This document shows positions 9,228-17,395 of a stretch of 37,936 nt of DNA, piece by piece. Numbering within the stretch: the first letter of the stretch is position 1; each line of letters begins with the position of its first letter. The DNA is from a virus. The DNA lies in IMG/VR virus record IMGVR_UViG_3300001460_000023, positions 31,185 through 69,120 of that record. The stretch is one strand, 5' to 3'. A program made the position numbers and the translations under genes. The notes beneath the pieces are model-generated. The model was given only the letters and a program-made list of their open reading frames with translations. It ran no database searches and was not told the origin of the DNA.

Positions 9228-9863
9228 TTAAAAATTAAACGTATCTCTGTAGTTATGTTGATCATTATTTGTAGATATTTCACCTGCACCCCTGAGCCTT
9301 TTTAAGTAAGACTTGAGCAATTCAGTGTTTGCAGCAACATCATTTATTGCCCTATGTGCATCTATGATCTCAACCCCCTCCCTTTCACAGGCAACGGTTA
9401 AATTGTGTTTCATAGAAGGATCTGTCCATATGTGCCTGGACATCCACATTGTATCCATAAACTCATGCTCATTGACAGTTTTAAATAGGTCCTTCTTATA
9501 TGTTTTAAACAAATTATCCAAGAATGGTATGTCAAATGAAATTATGTTATGTCCACATAAAATTGGTTTCTTTCTACCAGTTCCTATTGACTTAAAAAAC
9601 TTCACCATTTCATTACAAACCTGCCTGGCTGCTTTACCAGTATTAATCATGTCCATGGTTATTCCTGTTATGTCAAATGCCTCCTGCTCATACTCCAATC
9701 CATATGGTTGAACAAATGTACTGTACCTGTCAATCTCTTCCAGGGTAACCCCATCTATTGCAAGCATAGCTACCTCTGTTATTGCATGCTTAGAAGAGTC
9801 TAACCCACCTGTCTCAAGGTCAAAAATTATATAATTTTGACCGTTTACTATCTTTTTATTCAT
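9228..9863 (-). CDS. DnaQ-type 3'-5' exonuclease (proofreading-subunit-like)
   Basis: 211 residues. DEDDh exonuclease: Exo I IIFDLETGG (12-20, Asp15 and Glu17), Exo II GHNIISFDIPFL (104-115, Asp111), Exo III DAHRAINDV (168-176, His170 and Asp175). All catalytic residues are present, so it should remove 3' mismatched nucleotides. The family-C polymerase encoded at 818-4258 has no exonuclease domain, so this is probably its proofreading partner, like epsilon of bacterial Pol III; a stand-alone repair nuclease is the alternative. Length matches the epsilon catalytic domain. Two bases separate its stop from the next ATG. Confidence 0.92.
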   Translation of the reverse strand: MNKKIVNGQNYIIFDLETGGLDSSKHAITEVAMLAIDGVTLEEIDRYSTFVQPYGLEYEQEAFDITGITMDMINTGKAARQVCNEMVKFFKSIGTGRKKPILCGHNIISFDIPFLDNLFKTYKKDLFKTVNEHEFMDTMWMSRHIWTDPSMKHNLTVACEREGVEIIDAHRAINDVAANTELLKSYLKRLRGAGEISTNNDQHNYRDTFNF

Positions 9864-9866
9864 TTT

Positions 9867-10106
9867 CTAATTTTCAGATAACTCTATTATTCTAATCAAT
9901 TTAATACCAACCTTTGGATAGTCAACCTGCCTTAACTTAAATAAGCCATAAGATAGTGGTATTGAGCCTCTTTTTACATATCCATATGCATCCTGTGCTG
10001 TGAACTCCTTACCACTTTCCTTACTACCAAATTTTTCATTTAGCCAACCCACAAATTTATCCAAGGTCATGTCTTTCCCTTCTGTTAATTCTATTTTATT
10101 TTTCAT
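9867..10106 (-). CDS. Small unknown protein, possible helix-turn-helix
   Basis: 79 residues. A helical N-terminus (DKFVGWLNEKFG) precedes FTAQDAYGYVKRGSIPLSYG (39-58), which could be a helix-turn-helix, then a beta-like C-terminus (VGIKLIRIIEL). Not recognised with confidence. It starts by a TAATG overlap with the previous stop and ends 3 bases before the exonuclease start, so it is embedded in the operon. A small DNA-binding or regulatory protein is possible but unproven. Confidence 0.6.
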   Translation of the reverse strand: MKNKIELTEGKDMTLDKFVGWLNEKFGSKESGKEFTAQDAYGYVKRGSIPLSYGLFKLRQVDYPKVGIKLIRIIELSEN

Positions 10107-10600
10107 TACAAAAATCTTATGTTAGTGAACTCCTTTAGTTTATCCTCCAAAACTTGAAGGTCCAGGTCTCTATCAATAGGATTACAATATGTTAGTTCCT
10201 TGTTCCCATTGATAAGACTTGTATTGTCTGTCTTATTGACTATAATCTTATACTCAGGTCTAACCCTTTCATAATTATAGTCATCAATTGTCTCAAAACT
10301 AAAAAGAGTCTGTACTTTTAAACTGGATCCATTAACTCTAACAAAGTCAATTTTTGCTGACTTATTTTTGTCAGGATTCTGTTCCAGGTCATCAGACAGT
10401 TGAGAAAGTTCCTGAATAAGATCTTCATCTGGCATATTTTTCCACCCCTTAATAACCTTAATCAATTTAGAGTTGACATCCATATCTTTTAGGATCTCTA
10501 TTAAACTCTTGATTATTTTGGCATCTACACTTGAAATAGGGTATATTCCACCTTCACTAATTAGATCATAACACTCTGAACTCTCTTTTAAGCCTTTCAT
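10106..10600 (-). CDS. Unknown protein
   Basis: 164 residues, acidic and mostly helical in the first 85 (VDAKIIKSLIEILKDMD, then LIQELSQLSDDLEQN), followed by a beta-rich half with alternating hydrophobics (KIDFVRVNGSSLKVQTLF). I do not recognise the family. It begins with an ATGA overlap on the HNH gene and ends in a TAATG overlap with the next gene, so it is translationally coupled on both sides. No metal-binding cluster, P-loop or membrane segment. Confidence 0.65.
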   Translation of the reverse strand: MKGLKESSECYDLISEGGIYPISSVDAKIIKSLIEILKDMDVNSKLIKVIKGWKNMPDEDLIQELSQLSDDLEQNPDKNKSAKIDFVRVNGSSLKVQTLFSFETIDDYNYERVRPEYKIIVNKTDNTSLINGNKELTYCNPIDRDLDLQVLEDKLKEFTNIRFL

Positions 10601-11037
10601 TTATTTTCTGATTTGTTAATTAACAAATTGTAATACTCTGGATCTTCATCCATTATGTACTTCATATTTGAATTAAAGTCATTCATTAATTTCTTTTTTT
10701 TCCAGTCAGAACCATCCCATATATCATGACACTTTCTACAGTGCCAGGTTATGTTTTCTGGATCTGAAATAAGATCCTCTCTTTTGGACCTGGGAATTAT
10801 ATGTGAGTTTGGAGATGCCCCTGTAGATCCACAACCCCTACACTCTGAACTCTCATTTTTAACCTTGTTACGCTTTACCTGGATGTACTCAGACAAAGTT
10901 GCCTTCATCTTTACACTCACAGGATTTAATTTGCTTTTTTTTAAAGTAGAGGTTCCTGGACTCAGTGGACCTGAAGACTTAAGTGCAGTATTTGACTTAA
11001 GTGAAACCTTTGAAACCAACTGTTTTCCTTTTTTCAA
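10597..11037 (-). CDS. HNH-family endonuclease
   Basis: 146 residues. A Lys/Ser-rich N-terminus of about 60 residues leads into a zinc-ribbon HNH module: CRGCG (Cys66, Cys69), SHIIPRS (His79 as likely catalytic base), ENI (Asn95) and HCRKCHD (Cys100, Cys103, His104). HNH proteins nick or cut DNA; in phages they act in packaging, recombination or homing. Inside a replication operon and separated by three genes from the terminase, a packaging or recombination role is more likely than homing, but this is inference. The start is TTG at 11037-11035, overlapping the previous stop as TTGA; no in-frame ATG occurs before residue 44, so TTG (or the preceding ATT) must be used. Confidence 0.82.
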   Translation of the reverse strand: MKKGKQLVSKVSLKSNTALKSSGPLSPGTSTLKKSKLNPVSVKMKATLSEYIQVKRNKVKNESSECRGCGSTGASPNSHIIPRSKREDLISDPENITWHCRKCHDIWDGSDWKKKKLMNDFNSNMKYIMDEDPEYYNLLINKSENK

Positions 11038-11642
11038 AATGCCTGCCCTTTACTAAAATTAACAAACCTCTTTATATAAAGAGTCCTATTCCTTTGCTTT
11101 AACTCATCAATACATTCATCCTTACTGTCACATGACATGCATAGTTTGCTTTTTTCATCACACAGAGTTGTAGAAAGAATACAGTTTAAAAATCCATCTG
11201 GAGTATTATAAAACCGTTTTCTCTCAACCTCCTCATGGTATGGAGTCTCCTCAATTTCAGTAGGTCCTTCCAGGATTTCCATAACTTGGAATAAACTTGG
11301 AATACTTCTTTGCTTTAATAATTCACTACCGTATAAAAATCTATATTGGTCAATTTTATCATTCCACCTGCACACCATTTTCTTTCCAATTATCCAATTT
11401 AAAGGAACTGTCTTCCTGGTTATTTCCATAGTCAGGTAGTAATTGTAAGTGTAGCAAAAATAATCGTATAGAAAATTTAAACCCAAGGACTGTCTTCTTA
11501 TGCCTTTCTTTTCAAAGAGACATAAAAATTTATCTATAGTTTTATCTGAAGAGGTTGTTTTTTTATAATTGAACCTATCAATACCATAGAATGCTTTTGT
11601 AAAAATTTCATATAACTTGTATATTTCTGAATTTATTTTCAA
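11034..11642 (-). CDS. Cys-cluster protein, first gene of the replication operon
   Basis: 202 residues, not recognised. Aromatic-rich (many Tyr, Phe, Trp) and basic. Near the C-terminus five cysteines at 154, 161, 168, 171 and 177 (CDEKSKLCMSCDSKDEC) form a likely zinc-binding or Fe-S site. There is no nucleotide-binding motif. As the first gene after the terminator/promoter junction and coupled to the HNH gene by a 4-base overlap, it may be an early DNA-binding factor. The start is TTG at 11642-11640: an in-frame TAA lies two codons upstream and the first internal Met is residue 72, so TTG or the adjacent ATT is required. Confidence 0.75.
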   Translation of the reverse strand: MKINSEIYKLYEIFTKAFYGIDRFNYKKTTSSDKTIDKFLCLFEKKGIRRQSLGLNFLYDYFCYTYNYYLTMEITRKTVPLNWIIGKKMVCRWNDKIDQYRFLYGSELLKQRSIPSLFQVMEILEGPTEIEETPYHEEVERKRFYNTPDGFLNCILSTTLCDEKSKLCMSCDSKDECIDELKQRNRTLYIKRFVNFSKGQAF

Positions 11643-11661
11643 AATTTATAAGTTTAGACCT

Positions 11662-11691
11662 TAAATGTAAGCATAAAAAACGTACATCAAA
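11662..11691 (-). promoter_or_regulatory. Promoter of the replication module (Bacteroidota type)
   Basis: On the minus strand TTTG (11691-11688) is followed by an 18-base spacer and TACATTTA (11669-11662), one mismatch from the Bacteroidota pair TTTG / TAnnTTTG. The TTTG is formed by the end of the terminator's T-tract, so termination of the virion operon and initiation of the replication operon are fused. The first start codon is 19 bases downstream. Confidence 0.5.
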
Positions 11692-11719
11692 AAAAATAGG
11701 TCAACTAAATTGACCTATT
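11689..11719 (-). terminator. Rho-independent terminator of the virion operon
   Basis: A perfect 10-base-pair inverted repeat, AATAGGTCAA (11695-11704) and TTGACCTATT (11710-11719), with a 5-base loop. On the minus strand it runs straight into eight T (11696-11689, two of them in the stem). On the plus strand no T-tract follows, so it acts only on leftward transcription. It separates the tail genes from the replication genes. Confidence 0.85.
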
Positions 11720-11745
11720 ATAAAAAACATTATTTTAAATATTGC

Positions 11746-12297
11746 TTATGTCCAGTCCAGGACTATATCAACATGACCACTTGATGGAAGTTCTGTGGAT
11801 GCCTGGTGATCTGTGTATAACTGATCACATGAAAAGTTATCTTTAACATTGTCTAAAATAGTCCTTCTAAACCATAAACCAAGGTAGGAGTTATTTGTAA
11901 ATGATGATGAAAGTAACACCTGGTTTGACACTCCATCTGCCTCTGTAAATGCACCTGAATATGGAGTACCTCTAAATGAAGTTATTTTTTCCATATAGAC
12001 ATGACCACTTGCATCTGGAGTAACCGTTACTGCAGCTACCTCAAACTTGCAATAAGTTCCTGCAGGAATAGTAAAGTATAAATTAAGATTTGTTACTGTA
12101 CTACCTGTATCATTTTTAAGTATCAATGCCTTGGTCTCTCTTAACTTTTTATCAATGGTATATTTTGAAATGTCACCAAATAAGTTATTAGCCAAATCGT
12201 TTGGAGTTGCTGTTGAAGAGATAAAACCTCCCAGAGACTTTTCTGGATCTGGCTGTGCCTCATTATTTTCATTTGCTCCTGTATAGTATATTTTCAT
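11746..12297 (-). CDS. Putative virion structural protein, last gene of tail module
   Basis: 183 residues, beta-rich and Ser/Thr/Gly-rich with acidic composition. Reads as a compact beta sandwich (LILKNDTGSTVTNLNLYFTI, then YCKFEVAAVTVTPDASGHVY). The ending HVDIVLDWT is a regular strand as in phage decoration or fibre-tip proteins. No signal peptide or enzyme motif. It follows the collar-type fibre gene by 3 bases and is followed by the terminator, so it is probably a fibre-associated or baseplate-peripheral protein. Family not recognised. Confidence 0.7.
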   Translation of the reverse strand: MKIYYTGANENNEAQPDPEKSLGGFISSTATPNDLANNLFGDISKYTIDKKLRETKALILKNDTGSTVTNLNLYFTIPAGTYCKFEVAAVTVTPDASGHVYMEKITSFRGTPYSGAFTEADGVSNQVLLSSSFTNNSYLGLWFRRTILDNVKDNFSCDQLYTDHQASTELPSSGHVDIVLDWT

Positions 12298-12300
12298 TTT

Positions 12301-14820
12301 TTATGACTGTTTAATTCTTTGAACAAACCCTAAAACCATATACTCTGGTCTACTTTCATGGTGATCTATTGCATCTTTCCCATCAAGTTGTACCAATGGT
12401 TCAAACTCTGTTTTACCACTTATAATTCTGGTATCTCCAAAGTCTGTCTTTCCTGCATAGTTATGCTGATGACTTGATCCTGCACTTCCTGTAAAGTTAT
12501 CGGTTGTTGTATCATAGTTCTCTCCTTTTACAAAAACCCGACTATCACCTCCAGAGTTTTTTGAAACATCAAAACCTGGATGGGTATGCTCTGACTTGGT
12601 ATCATTTGTAGTTACACCTGAAAAATTATGTTTGTGGTCAGGACCCTGCAATGAACCTGCTTGGTGCCTGTGCCTTTGAATACCTGACTGTTTACCTGTT
12701 AGTAATACAGAATGTGTTCCAAAGGTATCTCCAACATTATCAAACTCTGCTGTCAGATAAGTTCCATAACTTGAACCTCTTGGAGTACCATAATTTGCAC
12801 CTCCAATAAACCTTTGCCTTAAGTCCTGAGTCCCATTTGACCCATTACAAAGTGCCCAACCTTGGTGCCTGGTACCTAATATTGCTTTACCTGAAGAAAA
12901 GTCTGCCATATCAACATTAGATAGCATCTTTATGTCTCCCAACTTATCTGTCAAGCCATTTACCTCATAAACCTCCCAGGCTGAACCATTAAATGTACAC
13001 CTAAGAACAATTGATTTACCTGTCAAATGAGGAAAGTCCATCTCATCTACAGAAAAGGTTCTAATTACAGTACCTGGAGTAAAGTAGGCAGTAAAGTCAT
13101 CATTTACAGTGAGACTGAAACCTGCATCATTAATACCTACATCAAATATAAAAGTGAATGAGTTTCCAATTAGTGCCCCTGCTTTTTTAAGACCTATTAT
13201 GTGGTTTACTGTCATTCCACCACCACCTCTGACACCTTTACATCTTTGTACTGACTGATCAAGACCAACCTCAAACGTGTTTCCTGGTGCCCCATTATCC
13301 AACTCAAAAGTTCCATACCCAAACACATCACCTGTTTTAAGAGATGCAGTGAATAATTTGTAAGAACTTGCATCTTGCAGTACTGGAATAAACCCTGCAG
13401 GATTTGAACTTGTATAAACAGACCTTACTGGACTTGAAATAAGGTCACCGTTATCATCAAACTGTACCTCATTGTAAAAACCATTTGCAGTATCTGATGG
13501 AATGTCTAACCACTGAGTTGACTCACCAGACTTATGGTACCTGTATTGTATAACATACTTGTATCCATTTGATGGGACTGGTAAATTTAGGTGACCATAA
13601 CCACATGAAGATGGAAAAGAAACCTGCAAGTCTACTACATTAACAACACCTCCATCACCTATAGCCTTAATTTCCACCTCATCAACTGAGGGAGAAATAG
13701 TCAACTCATCACCAACGGTTAGTTTGCTTGGATCATGTGACTTAAGAAAACACTTAATATCTGATCCTACAAGTGTGGAATCGTATATTTCACTATATGA
13801 CCCATCCTTATAATAAACCCTCCAACCATTTAACTCATCATCTGAAAATTGACTTGTAGTTTTATACTTACCTGAATCTATTGATCCTGAAAATGTTATA
13901 GTCCTTGCCTGTGAATCTGAGGTCCAAACATTACTTCTTAAACCCCAACCAACATTTACAATATTTTTATCCCTGGCTGTAGACTTTTCAGAATACTTTA
14001 CCCACTCAACCCCAATTAAAGGATTGGCTGCTTTTATTATATTATTTAACTTAAACTCTGCTGAAGACTTCCAGAACTCTGTTCTTTTATCTTCAATGGA
14101 TACCGTACCACCTACATTTTGACACCTGGCTATAAAAAACTCCAAACCATCTGACTTGGTAGGTGCAGTGTTTAAAGATGGCTCTGCTACCAGTGATAAG
14201 GTGCAACCATCATATTTAAAAGGATACTTTTCACTTGCCAGTGGAACTGCTCCAGGAGTGAATGTTCCAACTACCTGGTATGTTAAGTTAGTTTCTGCAA
14301 TAAAGGATCCATCCAACAATACTGTGCTATCATTAAGGACCTCTACAACCTCATACTCCAGTGGATTCACTGATGACCCTGGAAATGAGATCTTACTTGC
14401 AAAGTTTGGTGCCCCTCTTAGGACATCTGTAAAAACAGTACCTGATCCAGTTAGATTTCCGTTTGCATCTACACTGACAGTACCAATTTCATTTGTTTTA
14501 TAACTGTGGGAAATTTTTACCCAGTAAAAAGCACTGTCATTTGGAACTACAACATCACCCACAACATCCTGAACAATTATCTGTGCAGCATTATTAATAG
14601 CAAATGACTTGGTTGCTATCTTTATTTTTCCTGACCCAAGGACATCCTGCTCTACCCTAAAATTGCTACCATTAGCATCTGCCTCATACCTCAAAACACC
14701 AAATGATCCTGAGTTTTTGACCATAAGTTCTCTAAACCCATCCTGGTCCAGGAATTTTATAAGCCTATTAAGTTCTGCTTTTCCAAGAAATAGATCAGTG
14801 TTATTATTTAATATTGCCAT
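12301..14820 (-). CDS. Tail fibre with tail-collar domain and histidine-rich metal-binding tip
   Basis: 839 residues. The N-terminal half is beta-rich and may attach to the baseplate. The C-terminus has the phage tail-collar signature GWALCNGSNGTQDLRQRFIG (654-673), as in T4 gp12-like short fibres. The tip carries four HxH motifs: HRH (717-719), HKH (729-731), HTH (745-747), HQH (784-786), and ends RPEYMVLGFVQRI, matching the usual ESRPPY-VLGY-type collar ending. In T4 gp37/gp12 trimers, HxH motifs bind metal ions along the fibre tip; I infer the same here. Likely role: receptor binding during irreversible attachment. ATG start; 9 bases after the preceding gene. Confidence 0.87.
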   Translation of the reverse strand: MAILNNNTDLFLGKAELNRLIKFLDQDGFRELMVKNSGSFGVLRYEADANGSNFRVEQDVLGSGKIKIATKSFAINNAAQIIVQDVVGDVVVPNDSAFYWVKISHSYKTNEIGTVSVDANGNLTGSGTVFTDVLRGAPNFASKISFPGSSVNPLEYEVVEVLNDSTVLLDGSFIAETNLTYQVVGTFTPGAVPLASEKYPFKYDGCTLSLVAEPSLNTAPTKSDGLEFFIARCQNVGGTVSIEDKRTEFWKSSAEFKLNNIIKAANPLIGVEWVKYSEKSTARDKNIVNVGWGLRSNVWTSDSQARTITFSGSIDSGKYKTTSQFSDDELNGWRVYYKDGSYSEIYDSTLVGSDIKCFLKSHDPSKLTVGDELTISPSVDEVEIKAIGDGGVVNVVDLQVSFPSSCGYGHLNLPVPSNGYKYVIQYRYHKSGESTQWLDIPSDTANGFYNEVQFDDNGDLISSPVRSVYTSSNPAGFIPVLQDASSYKLFTASLKTGDVFGYGTFELDNGAPGNTFEVGLDQSVQRCKGVRGGGGMTVNHIIGLKKAGALIGNSFTFIFDVGINDAGFSLTVNDDFTAYFTPGTVIRTFSVDEMDFPHLTGKSIVLRCTFNGSAWEVYEVNGLTDKLGDIKMLSNVDMADFSSGKAILGTRHQGWALCNGSNGTQDLRQRFIGGANYGTPRGSSYGTYLTAEFDNVGDTFGTHSVLLTGKQSGIQRHRHQAGSLQGPDHKHNFSGVTTNDTKSEHTHPGFDVSKNSGGDSRVFVKGENYDTTTDNFTGSAGSSHQHNYAGKTDFGDTRIISGKTEFEPLVQLDGKDAIDHHESRPEYMVLGFVQRIKQS

Positions 14821-14829
14821 TTTATATTT

Positions 14830-16797
14830 TTATTTACAGTTGAATATCCAGGTACCTCCTTCATAAATATAAGTATTTTTACCCATAGTTACATAGGTAA
14901 CATTTCCTTGAGAATTGTCAGTATCTGTCCATGTACTTAATGCTGTATATTCTTTAAGTGTTATATTTTTTGTAACCTGGTTTAAAAATAAGTACCTATC
15001 TCCAATATTAAGATTTGATGTCAAAGGAGATGTTATTATGTCATCTGAGGTTAACTTAAGTGCTGTTGAGTCCTCCACATTTGTAGGTTCACATGGATTT
15101 GTAAACCTGAAGTCAAGTGCTGTGTTATATGGTATGAGAAACTCTCTGGTCACATCAACCACCTTGTCATTGTCATAATTCTGATTATTGTTGGTACCTT
15201 TTGTTTTTATGAAATTAGATCCCTGGACAAATCCAGTACTGTAGCAAGTACTCAATGGTCTCACTTTAAAATCATAAATTTTTATTGCCCCAGAAACATC
15301 ACTCTCACTTCCATTATCCAATAAAACAATTGGAGAAATGTAACACACATCCTTTTCATTAAATTGTAAATGTTGAGGAGGTAGGTTGTTGAAGTTTGGA
15401 AGTCCTGGAGGAGGAAAGACAACTAAAAAGTTAAAATCCTTTGTTACCTCAACCCTATAATCAGCCATTGCTGCATGAGATGGCTTTTTGTACTCAGTTC
15501 CATAAATTATACCTCTTACCAGGTAATATTTATCATTTCTACCTAACTTATGCTTTGTAAAAAAATAGTTGTAGTCAAACTCATGAAACACCTGCTTAAA
15601 TGAATTTGTTACCACATTGCCATTTATGTCATAACCAACAATACCAAATGTAAGGAGATCATCAAGGTCCTCCTGCTTAACCTGGAAGGTTATTTCATAA
15701 TCCCATTTTTTATCTACTTTTATTAATTTTGAAAAGTTTGAGTCATACTGTATTCCACCAACTTGTCCTGCAGGTATTGCATTAATCTGCATTACTTTTT
15801 TAGCTGAATCTGTTACAATTGAAATGTTACCTGGAGATGTCAATGGATACTTTGCCAAATCAACAACATCCTCTGTTTTCTCATATGCCTTTGTAAGATT
15901 AGAGTCTGAATAATTACCCCTGTACATTGGAGATGCCTGGTTTACAACCCAACCATGTTTGTAATTAAACACCTTTGAAAAATAAAAGTCACCACACTTT
16001 GTAGAATTATAGCAAAGGAGTCTTAATAACTCCCCATCAACACTTCTACTGTCCAGAACCTTATCCTTTATGATCTCATAGGTACCTCTGTGCCTCATTT
16101 CATCATAGGTATTATTCATGATGTATGTAAGTTCACCTATAGTCTCAGATCCACAAAAATAAAATGTTTGAGTCTCCAGATACTGCTTAAGTATTTCATA
16201 ATTTGAAGTAACATCTGAAAGTTCAAACTTCCTGGCATAGCACACAATATATGCAAAATATTGAGTTATTGACTTCCAGAACTCAACAAAGTCCTGGTCC
16301 TGGTTGTTTTGATTTCCATCATCACCCCTATCAAAGTATCTTGGAAGTATGCCCTCTTTATATATTTTCTCCAGGACATTTATCATCCAGGATAGTACAC
16401 ATAAGTCTGTACACTTTATTCCTAACTGAGCAAACACTGAATTATTAAATGCCTGACCACAATTTACATCTGAATAGGACCCATTTACCTCAACCTCTTT
16501 GAACTCAAGGTCACCTGTTGTATCTGATCCAATCCTTTTGTACCTATACTCTATTAAAAAAGTAATTGTGGGAGTTACTGATATGGATGATATATTTGAG
16601 TTTGTTAAAGGAACCCAGGGAGAGTAGTTAACTCCATCAACTGAATACCTAAACTCTTTTTCAAAAAATCGAGTACCAGTTACCCCAATTAAAGTATCTG
16701 TAAATGAGGCTAAGGTGACCAATCCAATGATTGGTACCCCTGCCTTAATTACTATTATATCCCCAATTTCTGATGCCCTATTTTCAACTATTGCCAT
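14830..16797 (-). CDS. Putative baseplate/fibre-connector structural protein
   Basis: 655 residues. The N-terminal 115 residues are a beta domain (FRYSVDGVNYSPWVPLTNSN). Residues about 120-290 are helical and Cys/aromatic-rich (ILPRYFDRGDD, FVEFWKSITQYFAYIVCYAR, YEILKQYLETQTFYFCG), reminiscent of tail protein I-type linkers between baseplate and fibres. The C-terminal 350 residues are beta-rich and end in a small fibre-like domain (YEGGTWIFNC). Ten or more cysteines are unusual for a tail protein. Its place just upstream of the collar fibre fits a fibre-attachment role. The start overlaps the preceding stop (TAATG). Assignment rests on context. Confidence 0.72.
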   Translation of the reverse strand: MAIVENRASEIGDIIVIKAGVPIIGLVTLASFTDTLIGVTGTRFFEKEFRYSVDGVNYSPWVPLTNSNISSISVTPTITFLIEYRYKRIGSDTTGDLEFKEVEVNGSYSDVNCGQAFNNSVFAQLGIKCTDLCVLSWMINVLEKIYKEGILPRYFDRGDDGNQNNQDQDFVEFWKSITQYFAYIVCYARKFELSDVTSNYEILKQYLETQTFYFCGSETIGELTYIMNNTYDEMRHRGTYEIIKDKVLDSRSVDGELLRLLCYNSTKCGDFYFSKVFNYKHGWVVNQASPMYRGNYSDSNLTKAYEKTEDVVDLAKYPLTSPGNISIVTDSAKKVMQINAIPAGQVGGIQYDSNFSKLIKVDKKWDYEITFQVKQEDLDDLLTFGIVGYDINGNVVTNSFKQVFHEFDYNYFFTKHKLGRNDKYYLVRGIIYGTEYKKPSHAAMADYRVEVTKDFNFLVVFPPPGLPNFNNLPPQHLQFNEKDVCYISPIVLLDNGSESDVSGAIKIYDFKVRPLSTCYSTGFVQGSNFIKTKGTNNNQNYDNDKVVDVTREFLIPYNTALDFRFTNPCEPTNVEDSTALKLTSDDIITSPLTSNLNIGDRYLFLNQVTKNITLKEYTALSTWTDTDNSQGNVTYVTMGKNTYIYEGGTWIFNCK

Positions 16798-17318
16798 TAA
16801 TCATCTAAGTTTGTAAGTATGCCCATTTCCTCCAATGCAAGGATCTGTCCTGATGTAAAGTACTTAGATAAAACCTCAAATAAAGGTTTTTGTCCTTCCC
16901 CCTCTACACTTACAATCTTAGTCCTGGCATTTACTGCCATTACCTTTATGTCAATTTTAGTTAACCTCAACTCTTGATGCTTTTCACTAAACTCTGAAAA
17001 GTCCAAATCTGGTTTCATGACAAACCCCTCTATTGTAGGAGAAACCTGCAATCCTTTTGACTGAGCCTCTACAATTTTATCTGCAGTTTCTTTCTTTAAC
17101 TCAAACTTTCCTTTTTCATCAACCACCAAGTACTCATTGAAAAGTTGCTGCTCAGACTCTGAAAACTCAGTTAGTGCAATGTCAAACTTTTTATGTGCCC
17201 TGGATATTTCAAATGAAATTGGATTCATTTCCTGTAACTGTGCTAACAAATTAACACACCCAGACAATTGAACATTTGGGAACCCTTCTTTTTCGATCTT
17301 TTGTACCATTTCTACCAT
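16797..17318 (-). CDS. Unknown small tail-module protein
   Basis: 173 residues, acidic, helix-rich at the N-terminus. Pattern: a leucine-rich helix (GCVNLLAQLQEM), an AHKKFDIALTEF helix, then EYLVVDEKGKFELKKE and a long stretch ending LTKIDIKVMAVNA. This resembles small phage proteins of the DUF1617 kind found near tail genes, but the match is weak. A second Met at residue 4 is an alternative start. The gene is separated from the adhesin by 77 bases that contain a promoter candidate, so it may begin a transcription subunit with the two fibre genes downstream. Confidence 0.65.
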   Translation of the reverse strand: MVEMVQKIEKEGFPNVQLSGCVNLLAQLQEMNPISFEISRAHKKFDIALTEFSESEQQLFNEYLVVDEKGKFELKKETADKIVEAQSKGLQVSPTIEGFVMKPDLDFSEFSEKHQELRLTKIDIKVMAVNARTKIVSVEGEGQKPLFEVLSKYFTSGQILALEEMGILTNLDD

Positions 17319-17358
17319 ACTATTTTTCTATTAAAAATTAATTGTTTTTGCTAATATA

Positions 17359-17386
17359 CAAAAGTAAATTGAGTATAACGCTTAAA
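17359..17386 (-). promoter_or_regulatory. Weak candidate promoter in the tail module
   Basis: In the 77-base gap 17319-17395, TACTTTTG (17366-17359, minus strand) fits TAnnTTTG. Upstream TTTA (17386-17383) is separated by only 16 bases, shorter than usual. The gap also holds AAGCGTTA (17384-17377), an octamer repeated in the gap at 739-817. The next ATG is 41 bases downstream. Confidence 0.3.
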
Positions 17387-17395
17387 CTTATATTT

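Noticed and set aside
10597-11037. HNH gene as a homing endonuclease in an intron
   Set aside because: It is translationally coupled to neighbours by short overlaps, and no adjacent gene is interrupted.
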